Positions 28,401 to 35,994 of a stretch of 64,000 bases of DNA are shown in pieces; positions within the stretch are counted from its first letter, which is position 1, and every line of letters begins with the position of its first letter. The stretch lies in the NCBI RefSeq assembly GCF_000785515.1, contig NZ_CP009913.1, positions 324,001-388,000 of the forward strand, written 5' to 3'. This stretch comes from Streptococcus salivarius (lineage in GTDB: Bacteria > Bacillota > Bacilli > Lactobacillales > Streptococcaceae). Made by a program: the position numbers and the translations under genes. The notes under the pieces are model-generated. The model had not been told where the DNA came from, searched no databases, and saw only the letters and a list, made by a program, of their open reading frames with translations.

Positions 28401-29315
28401 TTAGAGTAGACCAATAATGTGGAGCACAATAGCTAGGACAAAGATACCCAAGATGATAACGATTGGAGAAACTTTTCTCTTAAGAAGGTACATACAGAGG
28501 AAAGTCAAACCAAGGGCAGCAAGACCAGGAATCAATTGGTTCAAGTTATCTTGCAAGGTTGTCACTTTGTTAACGTCAAGAGAGCGACCGGCAGCTTGTT
28601 GATGGAAGGCTTCTTTAACACCGGCAATACCTTTTGGAAGTTTATCCCAATCGATATAAGCTCCTTCTTGTTGTTTAACAGTAGAGACAACTGGTGTAAA
28701 GGTAATGTTTACCCAACGTTGGATAAGAGAACCGATAACGAACATCCCCATCATTGATGCGCCACGAGTTACTTGTTGAAGAAGGTTACCAGACACGTCG
28801 TCTGTAATAGCAGCACCAGCTCTATAACCGAATTCTTGAGTATACCATTTAACAGCGGCAACCATAACGTTCCAGAGAACGAAGAAGACGATTGGGCCTA
28901 GGACGTTACCTGAAACTGCCAAACCTGCTCCTAGTGAAAGGAAGATTGGACGAAGGGTAAACCAGAAGAGAGGGTCACCGGCACCTGCAAGAGGTCCCAT
29001 CATACCGACCTTAACCCCTGAGATAGCCGCATCATCGATCTCAGCACCGTTGGCACGTTCTTCTTCCAAGGCAAGTGTAACCCCAAAGATTGGGTTAGCC
29101 ATGAAAGGTTGTGTATTAAAGAATTCCAAGTGACGTTTAAGAGCAGCAGCACGTTCTTCTTTAGTTTGATAAAGTTTTTTGATTGCAGGAATAAGGGTGT
29201 AAGCCACACCACCATTTTGCATACGTTCATAGTTGAATGAAGCTAAAAGGAAGTATGAGCGCAAGAAAGCTTTGAAACGATCTGCTTTTGTTAATTTAAT
29301 TTTTGAATCAGCCAT
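28401..29315 (-). CDS. manN: Mannose-class PTS membrane component IID, cluster 2
   Basis: A 304-residue IID subunit, paralog of the protein at 24935. It keeps NYERMQNGGVAYTLIPAIKK, HLEFFNTQPF and GPLAGAGDPLFWFT. Differences concentrate in the periplasmic loop at about 195-240. It is 15 bp after manM2. I infer a second, perhaps differently tuned, sugar channel. Confidence 0.95.
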   Translation of the reverse strand: MADSKIKLTKADRFKAFLRSYFLLASFNYERMQNGGVAYTLIPAIKKLYQTKEERAAALKRHLEFFNTQPFMANPIFGVTLALEEERANGAEIDDAAISGVKVGMMGPLAGAGDPLFWFTLRPIFLSLGAGLAVSGNVLGPIVFFVLWNVMVAAVKWYTQEFGYRAGAAITDDVSGNLLQQVTRGASMMGMFVIGSLIQRWVNITFTPVVSTVKQQEGAYIDWDKLPKGIAGVKEAFHQQAAGRSLDVNKVTTLQDNLNQLIPGLAALGLTFLCMYLLKRKVSPIVIILGIFVLAIVLHIIGLL

Positions 29316-29330
29316 TTTCTTTCCTCCTAA

Positions 29331-30131
29331 TTAAAAGTCTTCCAGAATTTCACCGAGGGGATCACCTGATCCTCCGTCGTTTGAAGAACCCAATGAACCA
29401 CTAGCTTCAAGTGCAAGGTACATAACGGCAAGGCAGAGACCGATGATACCCAAGCTAATCAAGGTCAATTCTTTGAGGGCAGCCAAAGCAAAACCAAGGA
29501 AGAAGAATGGCCAAACTTCGCGACTAGACATCATGTTGATAACCATGGCATAACCAACGGCTACAACCATACCACCACCGATTGTCATACCTGATGTTAA
29601 CCATTCAGGCATAGCTTCAAGACCAGATTGTACGATGTGTGCAGGAATCAAGAGCAAGAGGAGGGCAGGGATAGCAACACGGAGACCTTGGAGGGCCATA
29701 CCGATGAAATGCCATCTTTCAACACCAGCGATATCAGCAGCTTCTGCACGGCTATCCATAATATGAGAGATGAAAACAGTTGCTGTACGGACAAACATTG
29801 TCAAGGCAAGGCCGGCAACAGCTAAAGGTACCGCAAGGGCGATGGCAGGACCAATTCCTTTAGCTCCTTGACCACCCAAGATAAGGATGATTGTAGAGGC
29901 TACAGCGGCAAGTGAGGCATCTGGTGCCATGGCAGCACCAACGTTAGCCCATCCCGAAGTGATCAACTGTAAGCTACCACCCAACATTACGCCGAGTTCG
30001 AGATGACCAGTAACAAGACCGATAAGGGAACAAGCCACAACTGGCTGGTATGTTTCGATTTGGTCGTTAACTGAGCTACAACCGATGATGAAAGCAACAA
30101 TTACGACTAAAATAATTTGTACTAAACTCAT
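29331..30131 (-). CDS. manM: Mannose-class PTS membrane component IIC, cluster 2
   Basis: A 266-residue IIC subunit, paralog of the protein at 25861, with the family segments DQIETYQPVVACSLIG, GGSLQLITSGWANVGAAMAPDASLA and a Ser/Gly/Asp-rich C-terminal tail. Seventeen bp separate it from manL2. Its N-terminal helix has a Cys (IIGCSSVNDQ) that the first copy lacks. Confidence 0.95.
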   Translation of the reverse strand: MSLVQIILVVIVAFIIGCSSVNDQIETYQPVVACSLIGLVTGHLELGVMLGGSLQLITSGWANVGAAMAPDASLAAVASTIILILGGQGAKGIGPAIALAVPLAVAGLALTMFVRTATVFISHIMDSRAEAADIAGVERWHFIGMALQGLRVAIPALLLLLIPAHIVQSGLEAMPEWLTSGMTIGGGMVVAVGYAMVINMMSSREVWPFFFLGFALAALKELTLISLGIIGLCLAVMYLALEASGSLGSSNDGGSGDPLGEILEDF

Positions 30132-30148
30132 TTATGCATCCTCCAAAA

Positions 30149-31156
30149 TTATTTCTTCTCTGCTAATTTAGTTTCAGCTGACTTAATCAAGGTATCAACG
30201 TTTGCTGGGCTATCACTTGGTACCCCACGAACGTCAAATTTGACACCCAATGATTGCAACTCTTTGATAGCATCCACATCTGTTTGGTCAAATGAAAGAG
30301 CCTTAGTAACGTTGACTTTTCCTTCTTTATAAGCTGAAGAACCAAGGTTGATTTCTTTAACATCAACACCTGCTTTAACAGCAGCAAGAGCATCTTCAAC
30401 AGATTCAAAGAGAAGCATAGCACGTGTATCACCAAAACGTGGGTCATTGTTTGCTTTAACCATGTTTTTAATTGGGATAACGTGAACTTGAACACCAGAT
30501 GGAGCGGCTTGTTTAATCATGTTTGTACGAAGTTTATCATGACAAACAGTGTCTGAAACAACGATGATACGGTCTGGGTGAGTTGAGTGAGTCCAACCAG
30601 TCGCAACCTGACCGTGGAGGAGACGTGTGTCAACACGAGCCAAAACGTATTTGATTTTTCCATCACCAAGTACTGTTCCTTCAGGAATGGTACCCTTAGG
30701 AATAGAAGGTTTAGCGTCTGCTGGTTTAGTGTCTTCTTCAGGAATAAGGCCTTCTGGAAGGACTTTAACGCCTTCTTTTGTTTCCTTATAAATGTTAGCG
30801 ACAATCTCTTCAACCCCAGCATCAGGAGCTACCATACGTTCCGTATATGCTTGGATAAGCATTGGTAAGTTGAGTCCTGTCACGATAACCATCTTGCGAT
30901 CAGGATTTTCTTCCTTAATTCGGCTTGCCTGGTTAAATGGTGATCCAGACCAAAGGTCTGCAAGGACTAGAATTTCGTCGTCAGCGTCAAATTGAGCAAT
31001 GGCATCTTTGAAGTGAGCGTACAAGTCGTCAGGACCTTCATTTGGCATGAAAGTAACCACTTGAACTTTCTCTTGTTCACCAAAAATCATAGAACCTGAT
31101 TGGTGAATACCTTCAGCGAATTTACCATGGCTAGCAATAATAATACCGATACCCAT
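30149..31156 (-). CDS. manL: Mannose-class PTS component IIAB, cluster 2
   Basis: A 335-residue IIA-IIB fusion, paralog of the protein at 26744. The first 80 residues are nearly identical in both copies. Phosphorylation sites are His10 and His181. The linker (about 132-160) is Pro/Lys/Asp-rich here instead of Ala-rich, and the C-terminal IIB half is the most divergent part. I start it at ATG 31156, which matches the paralog and has AAGGAGG upstream; a longer in-frame start at 31225 is rejected. Confidence 0.95.
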   Translation of the reverse strand: MGIGIIIASHGKFAEGIHQSGSMIFGEQEKVQVVTFMPNEGPDDLYAHFKDAIAQFDADDEILVLADLWSGSPFNQASRIKEENPDRKMVIVTGLNLPMLIQAYTERMVAPDAGVEEIVANIYKETKEGVKVLPEGLIPEEDTKPADAKPSIPKGTIPEGTVLGDGKIKYVLARVDTRLLHGQVATGWTHSTHPDRIIVVSDTVCHDKLRTNMIKQAAPSGVQVHVIPIKNMVKANNDPRFGDTRAMLLFESVEDALAAVKAGVDVKEINLGSSAYKEGKVNVTKALSFDQTDVDAIKELQSLGVKFDVRGVPSDSPANVDTLIKSAETKLAEKK

Positions 31157-31280
31157 TAGTGTTCTTCCTCCTTTTATATATTGTTTCTTAGGAATAGAAA
31201 AATGATTATTGGTATTAGCATTCATGACATGAAAATGACAACAATATTTTTTTTAGTCCCTCGAAAATTAGAACACTCTA

Positions 31281-31309
31281 ATTATAGAACGTTACCATGA
31301 ATTTGTCAA
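31281..31309 (-). promoter_or_regulatory. man cluster 2 promoter with cre-like spacer
   Basis: On the minus strand TTGACA (31309-31304), 17 bp, consensus TATAAT (31286-31281). The spacer carries ATGGTAACGTTC, which resembles a cre with two mismatches to the streptococcal consensus. Confidence 0.7.
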
Positions 31310-31396
31310 TGGTTTTCGTAACAAAAGTGTCATATAATTGAAAAAAAACATCAAATTATTGCAAATATACTTTTTTTTCAGACAATAAGTGTTAAG

Positions 31397-31413
31397 TATA
31401 GTTTTAAGCTATA
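31397..31413 (+). promoter_or_regulatory. MET-box upstream of the cyclase-family gene
   Basis: TATAGTTTTAAGCTATA matches the MET-box consensus TATAGTTTnAAACTATA at all but one position. It lies 44 bp before the -35 of the next promoter. The 31157-31536 gap (380 bases) also contains the man2 promoter on the other strand and the cyclase promoter; I see nothing else in it. Confidence 0.75.
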
Positions 31414-31456
31414 TCTAACTAGGGGGAATAGGATTAAGAAAAAATGAGATAAAAGC

Positions 31457-31485
31457 TTGTAATAGCTGGTGTTGGCTGCTATAAT
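31457..31485 (+). promoter_or_regulatory. Promoter of the cyclase-family gene
   Basis: TTGTAA (31457-31462), 17 bp, TATAAT (31480-31485) with an extended -10 TGC. Transcription would start near 31492. Confidence 0.7.
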
Positions 31486-31536
31486 TTCTTCAATTAACTA
31501 TTTAAGGTTAAATCTATAAGAAAAGAGGGCCTCCTT

Positions 31537-32268
31537 ATGTCAGATTTACTAAGTATTTATAATGAATTGCAATCTAAGAAATGGGTTGACTTGACCCACA
31601 AAATTAATGCGGAAAGTCCACATTTCCCAGCCCTTCCTGCTTTGAAACAAGAAGACCTTTTCACATTAAAAGATGGTTTCCATGTTCAAAAATTTACAGT
31701 AGTTGGTCAATACGGAACGCATATTGATGCACCGATTCACTTTGTAGAAGGTGGTCGTTGGTTGGATGAGATTGCTCTCAAAGATCTTCTTTTACCACTC
31801 TATGTTATCGACAAGTCTAAAGAAGTTGCTGCCAATCCAAACTTTATTTTGAGCAAACAAGATATCTTAGACTTTGAAGCAGAATATGGACAAATTACTG
31901 AAGGGGCCTTTGTCGCTTTTCGTAGTGATTGGTCGAAGCTTTGGCCAGATCAAGATGCTATGCGCAACCTTGATGAAAATGGGGTTCAACAGAGTCCAGG
32001 GTGGAGCCGTGAAGCTCTAGAATTCTTGATTTATGAACGTAAGGTTAAGGCTGTCGGTCACGAGACTTTTGATACAGATGCTGGCATTCCAGCAGCAGAA
32101 CATGGCTTGGTAAACGAATACTACCTCTTGGAACAAAACATTTATCAGGTAGAAGTTTTGAATCAATTGGATCAAGTTCCAGCCGTTGGTGCTTTGATTT
32201 CGATTGCATTTCCTCACTGGGACAAGGCGACAGGCTCCCCAGTGCGTGCAGTGGCTATTTTACCTTAA
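31537..32268 (+). CDS. Cyclase-family metal-dependent hydrolase
   Basis: A 243-residue protein of the cyclase/kynurenine formamidase family (HGTHxDxPxH type). The metal-binding motif YGTHIDAPIHF gives His62, Asp64 and His68. A later GHETFDTDAG segment carries the catalytic His/Glu region. Known members hydrolyse N-formylkynurenine or other amides, or isatin; the substrate here is not deducible. It has no signal peptide. It is a single-gene unit between a MET-box-bearing promoter and a terminator, so expression probably follows methionine status. I know of no described link between this family and sulfur metabolism in streptococci. Confidence 0.82.
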   Translation: MSDLLSIYNELQSKKWVDLTHKINAESPHFPALPALKQEDLFTLKDGFHVQKFTVVGQYGTHIDAPIHFVEGGRWLDEIALKDLLLPLYVIDKSKEVAANPNFILSKQDILDFEAEYGQITEGAFVAFRSDWSKLWPDQDAMRNLDENGVQQSPGWSREALEFLIYERKVKAVGHETFDTDAGIPAAEHGLVNEYYLLEQNIYQVEVLNQLDQVPAVGALISIAFPHWDKATGSPVRAVAILP

Positions 32269-32280
32269 TCATAAGAAAAA

Positions 32281-32307
32281 ACACCGAAGAAATTTTCGGT
32301 GTCTTTT
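32281..32307. terminator. Bidirectional terminator between the cyclase gene and the Cof phosphatase
   Basis: An 8-bp perfect core stem ACACCGAA/TTCGGTGT with a 6-nt centre, with TTTT on the plus side and TTTTTTC on the minus side. Confidence 0.85.
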
Positions 32308-32312
32308 GTTAT

Positions 32313-33125
32313 TTATAAGAAGAGTTCCTGGAGTTTGCGAGCAACGCCATCCTCTTCATTAGTCCACTCAATTTGTTCGTTAGCGTGGGGGAGAAGAACA
32401 GAGCTAGCATTCTTCATGGCATAACCAGTTTTAGCAAGTTCCAACATCTCTGTGTCGTTGTGTTCGTCTCCAAAAGCAATCAGATCATCCGTTGATTTGC
32501 GCATGGCCTTAAGTAAGTAGTTTAGGGCGTAGGCCTTGTTTATGCCTTTAGGCGAAAATTCCAAGATATTAAGCGGGCCACCCCAAGAATCAACTTCAAT
32601 TTCTTCCTTGAAGTCCTTCTTGATGTCATCGGCAAGTTGGTACTTATCCTCATGACGAGTTTGCATAAGGAGAGCGTTAGGGTTGCGCGTGATTTTAGTT
32701 GGTTCTAAACGCATAGCCTCAATAATTTTATCAACACCAAAGAGTTGTGGTTGAATACGCTCTGGGTGATTCATAGTGATATAGAAGTGTTTTCGATATT
32801 CACTAGCCAGAAAATCCATCTCTAACTCATCATGACGTTGTAAGAGGCTAATCAGATATTTCTTATCTAATTTAACCGAATGCTCATAAGCCCAGTCTTG
32901 GTCTGGAAGATTGGTCAAGGAGCCGTTAAAAGTGATGAGTGGTGTTTCTAACCCTAGCGTTTTGTAATGGTCAATAGCCATACGATAAGGACGACCTGTA
33001 GCAATAACGACTTGGTGTCCTTTGTTTTGTACGTCTTTAATCGTTTTTTGTGTAAATTCTGAAATAGTTCCATCTGGGCGCAAGAGCGTTCCATCAAGAT
33101 CTAGTGCAATCAATTTTTTTGTCAT
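32313..33125 (-). CDS. Cof-type HAD family phosphatase
   Basis: A 270-residue HAD hydrolase of the Cof/YidA class (IIB cap). Motif I is DLDGT (Asp9 and Asp11), motif II ITFNGS, and motif III/IV GDEHNDTEML. Members remove phosphate from sugar phosphates or flavin intermediates; the real substrate is unknown. The ATG lies only 6 nt after an extended -10 (TGC TATAAT, minus strand 33137-33132), so the message is probably leaderless. Confidence 0.88.
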   Translation of the reverse strand: MTKKLIALDLDGTLLRPDGTISEFTQKTIKDVQNKGHQVVIATGRPYRMAIDHYKTLGLETPLITFNGSLTNLPDQDWAYEHSVKLDKKYLISLLQRHDELEMDFLASEYRKHFYITMNHPERIQPQLFGVDKIIEAMRLEPTKITRNPNALLMQTRHEDKYQLADDIKKDFKEEIEVDSWGGPLNILEFSPKGINKAYALNYLLKAMRKSTDDLIAFGDEHNDTEMLELAKTGYAMKNASSVLLPHANEQIEWTNEEDGVARKLQELFL

Positions 33126-33182
33126 GTTCCTATTATAGCAAAAATCTGTCCTTTGTTGGTGATTAAGAAAGAGCTTTCTAAG

Positions 33183-33195
33183 AACGTTCGGTTTT
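33183..33195 (+). promoter_or_regulatory. PurBox-like site upstream of pbuG
   Basis: AACGTTCGGTTTT fits the complement of the PurBox AWWWCCGAACWWT at 12 of 13 positions. Its centre is about 70 bp before the predicted start of pbuG, near the position where lactococcal PurR activates. Confidence 0.6.
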
Positions 33196-33223
33196 TCATA
33201 AGAAAAGTCTCAGGAAATAAACC

Positions 33224-33252
33224 TTGCACCGTCAAATAATTTCAGGTAGAAT
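33224..33252 (+). promoter_or_regulatory. pbuG promoter
   Basis: TTGCAC (33224-33229), a 17-bp spacer and TAGAAT (33247-33252). Confidence 0.65.
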
Positions 33253-33275
33253 AGTAATGTTGCATTCTACGTGAG

Positions 33276-33299
33276 AATGTTCCGAAATTATTCGGATTT
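33276..33299 (+). promoter_or_regulatory. Paired PurBox-like sequences forming a dyad in the pbuG leader
   Basis: AATGTTCCGAAAT (33276-33288) and ATTATTCGGATTT (33287-33299) each differ from the PurBox complement at one position. Together they form the hairpin TCCGAA/TTCGGA (loop ATTA) downstream of the promoter. It may be a second PurR site or an RNA element. Confidence 0.4.
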
Positions 33300-33333
33300 T
33301 GACAATATTTTTTATTAAGGAGTCTAAACTTTC

Positions 33334-34755
33334 ATGGAAAAGTTTTTCAAATTGAAAGAACATGGTACTGACGTCCGTACAGAAGTGACTGCCGGATTGA
33401 CAACTTTCTTTGCCATGTCTTACATCCTCTTTGTTAACCCAGCGATGTTGGCTCAGACAGGAATGCCTGCACAAGGTGTTTTCTTAGCAACAATTATTGG
33501 TGCGGTTGCAGGGACGTTGATGATGGCATTTTATGCTAACCTACCATACGCCCAAGCGCCTGGTATGGGGCTTAATGCCTTCTTCACCTACACAGTGGTT
33601 TTTTCTTTGGGTTACACTTGGCAAGAGGCCTTAGCAATGGTCTTTCTATGTGGTGTTATTTCATTGATCATCACAGTAACTAAAGTACGTAAGATGATTA
33701 TTGAGTCTATTCCAACAGCCCTCAAATCTGCGATTTCAGCAGGTATCGGTGTTTTCCTTGCCTATGTTGGGATTAAAAATGCTGGTTTCTTGAAATTCTC
33801 AATTAATCCTCATACCTACACTGTAGCAGGTAAAGGTGCTGACATGGCCAAGGCGTCAATTACAGCTTCATCGTCAGCTACACCAGGTTTGGTTGCTTTC
33901 AATAATCCAACTGTAATTGTAGGTTTGATTGGTCTTGCGATTGCGATTTTCTTTATTGTTAAAGGTATTCGTGGTGGTGTTCTTCTTTCAATCCTCGTAA
34001 CGACTATCATTGCTATTTTTGCTGGTGTCGTTGATCTTGGAAGCATTGACTGGCACGCAGCTAGCTTGACATCATCTATTAAAGATCTTGGTCAGGTCTT
34101 TGGTGCAGCGCTTGGATCTAAGGGATTGGGATCACTCTTTGCAGACGTTTCTCGTTTGCCTGGTGTCTTTATGGCTATTCTTGCCTTTTCATTGACTGAT
34201 ATCTTCGATACTATCGGTACCTTGATTGGTACTGGTGAGAAGGTTGGTATCATTGCTTCAACAGGTGATAACAACGAATCAAAAGCTCTTGACCGTGCTC
34301 TTTACTCTGACCTTGTTGGTACAAGTATTGGTGCCATTGCAGGGACTTCAAATGTTACAACTTACGTTGAATCTGCAGCAGGTATTGGTGCTGGTGGACG
34401 TACTGGTTTGACAGCTCTTGTGGTTGCTGTACTCTTTGCCATCTCTAGTTTCTTTAGTCCAGTGGTATCAATCGTTCCTAATGCTGCCACAGCGCCTATC
34501 CTTATTATTGTAGGTGTTATGATGCTCTCTAACCTTAAGAGTGTCGATTGGGAAGACTTGTCTGAAGCTATTCCTGCCTTCTTCACTTCTATTTTCATGG
34601 GATTCTCATATAGTATTACCTATGGTATCGCAGCTGGTTTCCTTACTTATACTTTGGTCAAAATCGTCAAAGGTCAAGCTAAGGATGTCCACTTTATTAT
34701 GTGGATTTTGGATATCTTGTTTATCCTTAACTTCATCAGTATGGCTGTGTTCTAA
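33334..34755 (+). CDS. pbuG: Guanine/hypoxanthine permease (NCS2/AzgA family), PbuG-like
   Basis: A 473-residue polytopic transporter of the AzgA-type branch of NCS2, with about 12-14 membrane segments. Family motifs are TTFFAMSYILFVNP near residue 25, PGMGLNAFFTY around 79, and ALTDIFDTIGTLIG-type FSLTDIFDTIGT near 290. It imports hypoxanthine and guanine in B. subtilis (PbuG). The ATG follows AAGGAG. PurBox-like sites upstream support purine control; no purine riboswitch consensus is present. Confidence 0.9.
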   Translation: MEKFFKLKEHGTDVRTEVTAGLTTFFAMSYILFVNPAMLAQTGMPAQGVFLATIIGAVAGTLMMAFYANLPYAQAPGMGLNAFFTYTVVFSLGYTWQEALAMVFLCGVISLIITVTKVRKMIIESIPTALKSAISAGIGVFLAYVGIKNAGFLKFSINPHTYTVAGKGADMAKASITASSSATPGLVAFNNPTVIVGLIGLAIAIFFIVKGIRGGVLLSILVTTIIAIFAGVVDLGSIDWHAASLTSSIKDLGQVFGAALGSKGLGSLFADVSRLPGVFMAILAFSLTDIFDTIGTLIGTGEKVGIIASTGDNNESKALDRALYSDLVGTSIGAIAGTSNVTTYVESAAGIGAGGRTGLTALVVAVLFAISSFFSPVVSIVPNAATAPILIIVGVMMLSNLKSVDWEDLSEAIPAFFTSIFMGFSYSITYGIAAGFLTYTLVKIVKGQAKDVHFIMWILDILFILNFISMAVF

Positions 34756-34767
34756 AGCTTGAAAGTT

Positions 34768-34796
34768 AAAAGTCTGTATATTTGTCAGGCTTTTTC
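34768..34796 (+). terminator. Terminator after pbuG
   Basis: An AAAAGTCTG/CAGGCTTTT stem with one G-U pair and a 9-nt loop, then a T-rich tail. Confidence 0.75.
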
Positions 34797-34971
34797 TTTT
34801 GCGATTTTATCTGGGGAATGTGAGAGAGTTTTTTTGATTAACTTTCAAATCTATAGTAAGTTTTACAAAACGATTTCTAATCTATGAGTGATTGATGTGG
34901 TTAAAATAAATTGAAGATTAAAATACATATCTTAACTTCTTACTTAAATGATTCAATATTTATAAGTTTCT

Positions 34972-34987
34972 ACTGTATTTTTACAGT
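34972..34987 (+). promoter_or_regulatory. Unassigned dyad upstream of tsaE
   Basis: ACTGTA-TTTT-TACAGT, a perfect 6-bp inverted repeat, centred about 50 bp before the predicted tsaE start. It has the look of a repressor or activator site, but I cannot match it to a known streptococcal regulator. The rest of 34797-34971 is AT-rich with nothing recognisable. Confidence 0.35.
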
Positions 34988-35013
34988 GGATTCTAGTCCA
35001 TATTTTTATTTTT

Positions 35014-35022
35014 TGATATAAT
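35014..35022 (+). promoter_or_regulatory. Extended -10 directly in front of tsaE
   Basis: TGA then consensus TATAAT (35017-35022); the ATG begins at 35029, where transcription itself should begin. Confidence 0.7.
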
Positions 35023-35028
35023 GAAAAC

Positions 35029-35472
35029 ATGATTTACAGTCAAAATGAAGAAGAATTGATTAGTATCGGCCAAAAGCTAGGTCGACTGCTCGATTCTGGA
35101 GATATAATTGTTCTCTCAGGGGATCTGGGAGCTGGCAAAACGACCTTGACTAAGGGAATTGCCAAAGGTTTGGATATTTCACAGATGATAAAGAGTCCAA
35201 CCTATACTATTGTAAGGGAGTATGAGGGGCGACTGCCACTCTATCATTTAGATGTCTACCGCATTGGTGATGATCCAGATTCTATTGATTTAGATGATTT
35301 TCTGTATGGTGAAGGTGTGACAATCATCGAGTGGGGTGAGCTCCTAGATGAGAGTCTGTTAGGGGATTATCTCCTAATTTCGATATCTCATCATGGAGAT
35401 GGACGTCAGTTGCTTTTTGAATCTTTCGGTCCTAGAAGTAAGGAGATTCAGGAGGAAATGATAAATGGCTGA
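35029..35472 (+). CDS. tsaE: tRNA threonylcarbamoyladenosine (t6A) biosynthesis ATPase TsaE
   Basis: A 147-residue P-loop ATPase that works with TsaB, TsaC and TsaD to make t6A37 in ANN-decoding tRNAs. Walker A GDLGAGKTT is at 31-39, with SPTYTIVREYEG and HLDVYR following as in the family. No Shine-Dalgarno precedes the ATG and the -10 is 6 nt upstream, so translation probably begins on a leaderless mRNA. The end overlaps the GNAT gene by 8 bp. The order tsaE-GNAT-lytR is conserved in streptococci. Confidence 0.93.
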   Translation: MIYSQNEEELISIGQKLGRLLDSGDIIVLSGDLGAGKTTLTKGIAKGLDISQMIKSPTYTIVREYEGRLPLYHLDVYRIGDDPDSIDLDDFLYGEGVTIIEWGELLDESLLGDYLLISISHHGDGRQLLFESFGPRSKEIQEEMING

Positions 35473-35986
35473 GCAAGAATTAGTCATTGAGGAAGCTCAA
35501 AGAGAGGATGCTGCCTCTCTAGCTCGTTTACTAGAGACTGTAGCCTTGGAATCGGATTTTCTAGCACAAGATGATAGAAGTTCTATACTGAGTGCTGAAC
35601 AGTTAGCCACTTATATTGAAAGTCATCAGCATAGGCTTAATGAGATTTGTTTGGTGGCGAAATTGGGTCATGAGGTCATTGGTGTTTGTAATGTTACCTC
35701 TGATCAAGATACTAAGACCAGTCATATTGGCGACGTATTTATTGCGGTTTCTAAACCCTACTGGGGGAATGGTGTTGGCCAGTTTCTTATGGAAACAATG
35801 ATTGACTGGGCAGATCATACACCAACTATCCGCCGCTTAGAGTTGACGGTTCAAGCACGTAATAAACGGGCGGTTCATCTCTATCAAAAATTCGGATTTG
35901 ACATTGAAGGCACTAAGAAACGTGGTGCAAGAACTAAAAATGGAGAATTTCTAGATGTTTACCTTATGGCTAAACTCATAGATTAG
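35465..35986 (+). CDS. GNAT-family N-acetyltransferase
   Basis: A 173-residue acetyltransferase. The acetyl-CoA motif A region reads IAVSKPYWGNGVGQFLMETM, with the usual R/Q-x-x-G-x-G/A replaced by WGNGVGQ; motif B follows with LELTVQARNKRAVHLYQKFGFD. The substrate is unknown; the RimI/SpeG-like pattern with a final YLMAKLI suggests a small-molecule or protein N-acetylase. It overlaps tsaE by 8 bp and precedes lytR by 8 bp. Confidence 0.88.
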   Translation: MAEQELVIEEAQREDAASLARLLETVALESDFLAQDDRSSILSAEQLATYIESHQHRLNEICLVAKLGHEVIGVCNVTSDQDTKTSHIGDVFIAVSKPYWGNGVGQFLMETMIDWADHTPTIRRLELTVQARNKRAVHLYQKFGFDIEGTKKRGARTKNGEFLDVYLMAKLID

Positions 35987-35994
35987 GAAAAAAC

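Noticed and set aside
31310-31330. Second cre near the man cluster 2 promoter (TGGTTTTCGTAACA)
   Set aside because: The central CG is one base out of register with the cre consensus on both strands.
33196-33333. Purine riboswitch in front of pbuG
   Set aside because: The conserved loop sequences and three-way junction of the purine aptamer are absent; PurBox-like sites explain the region better.
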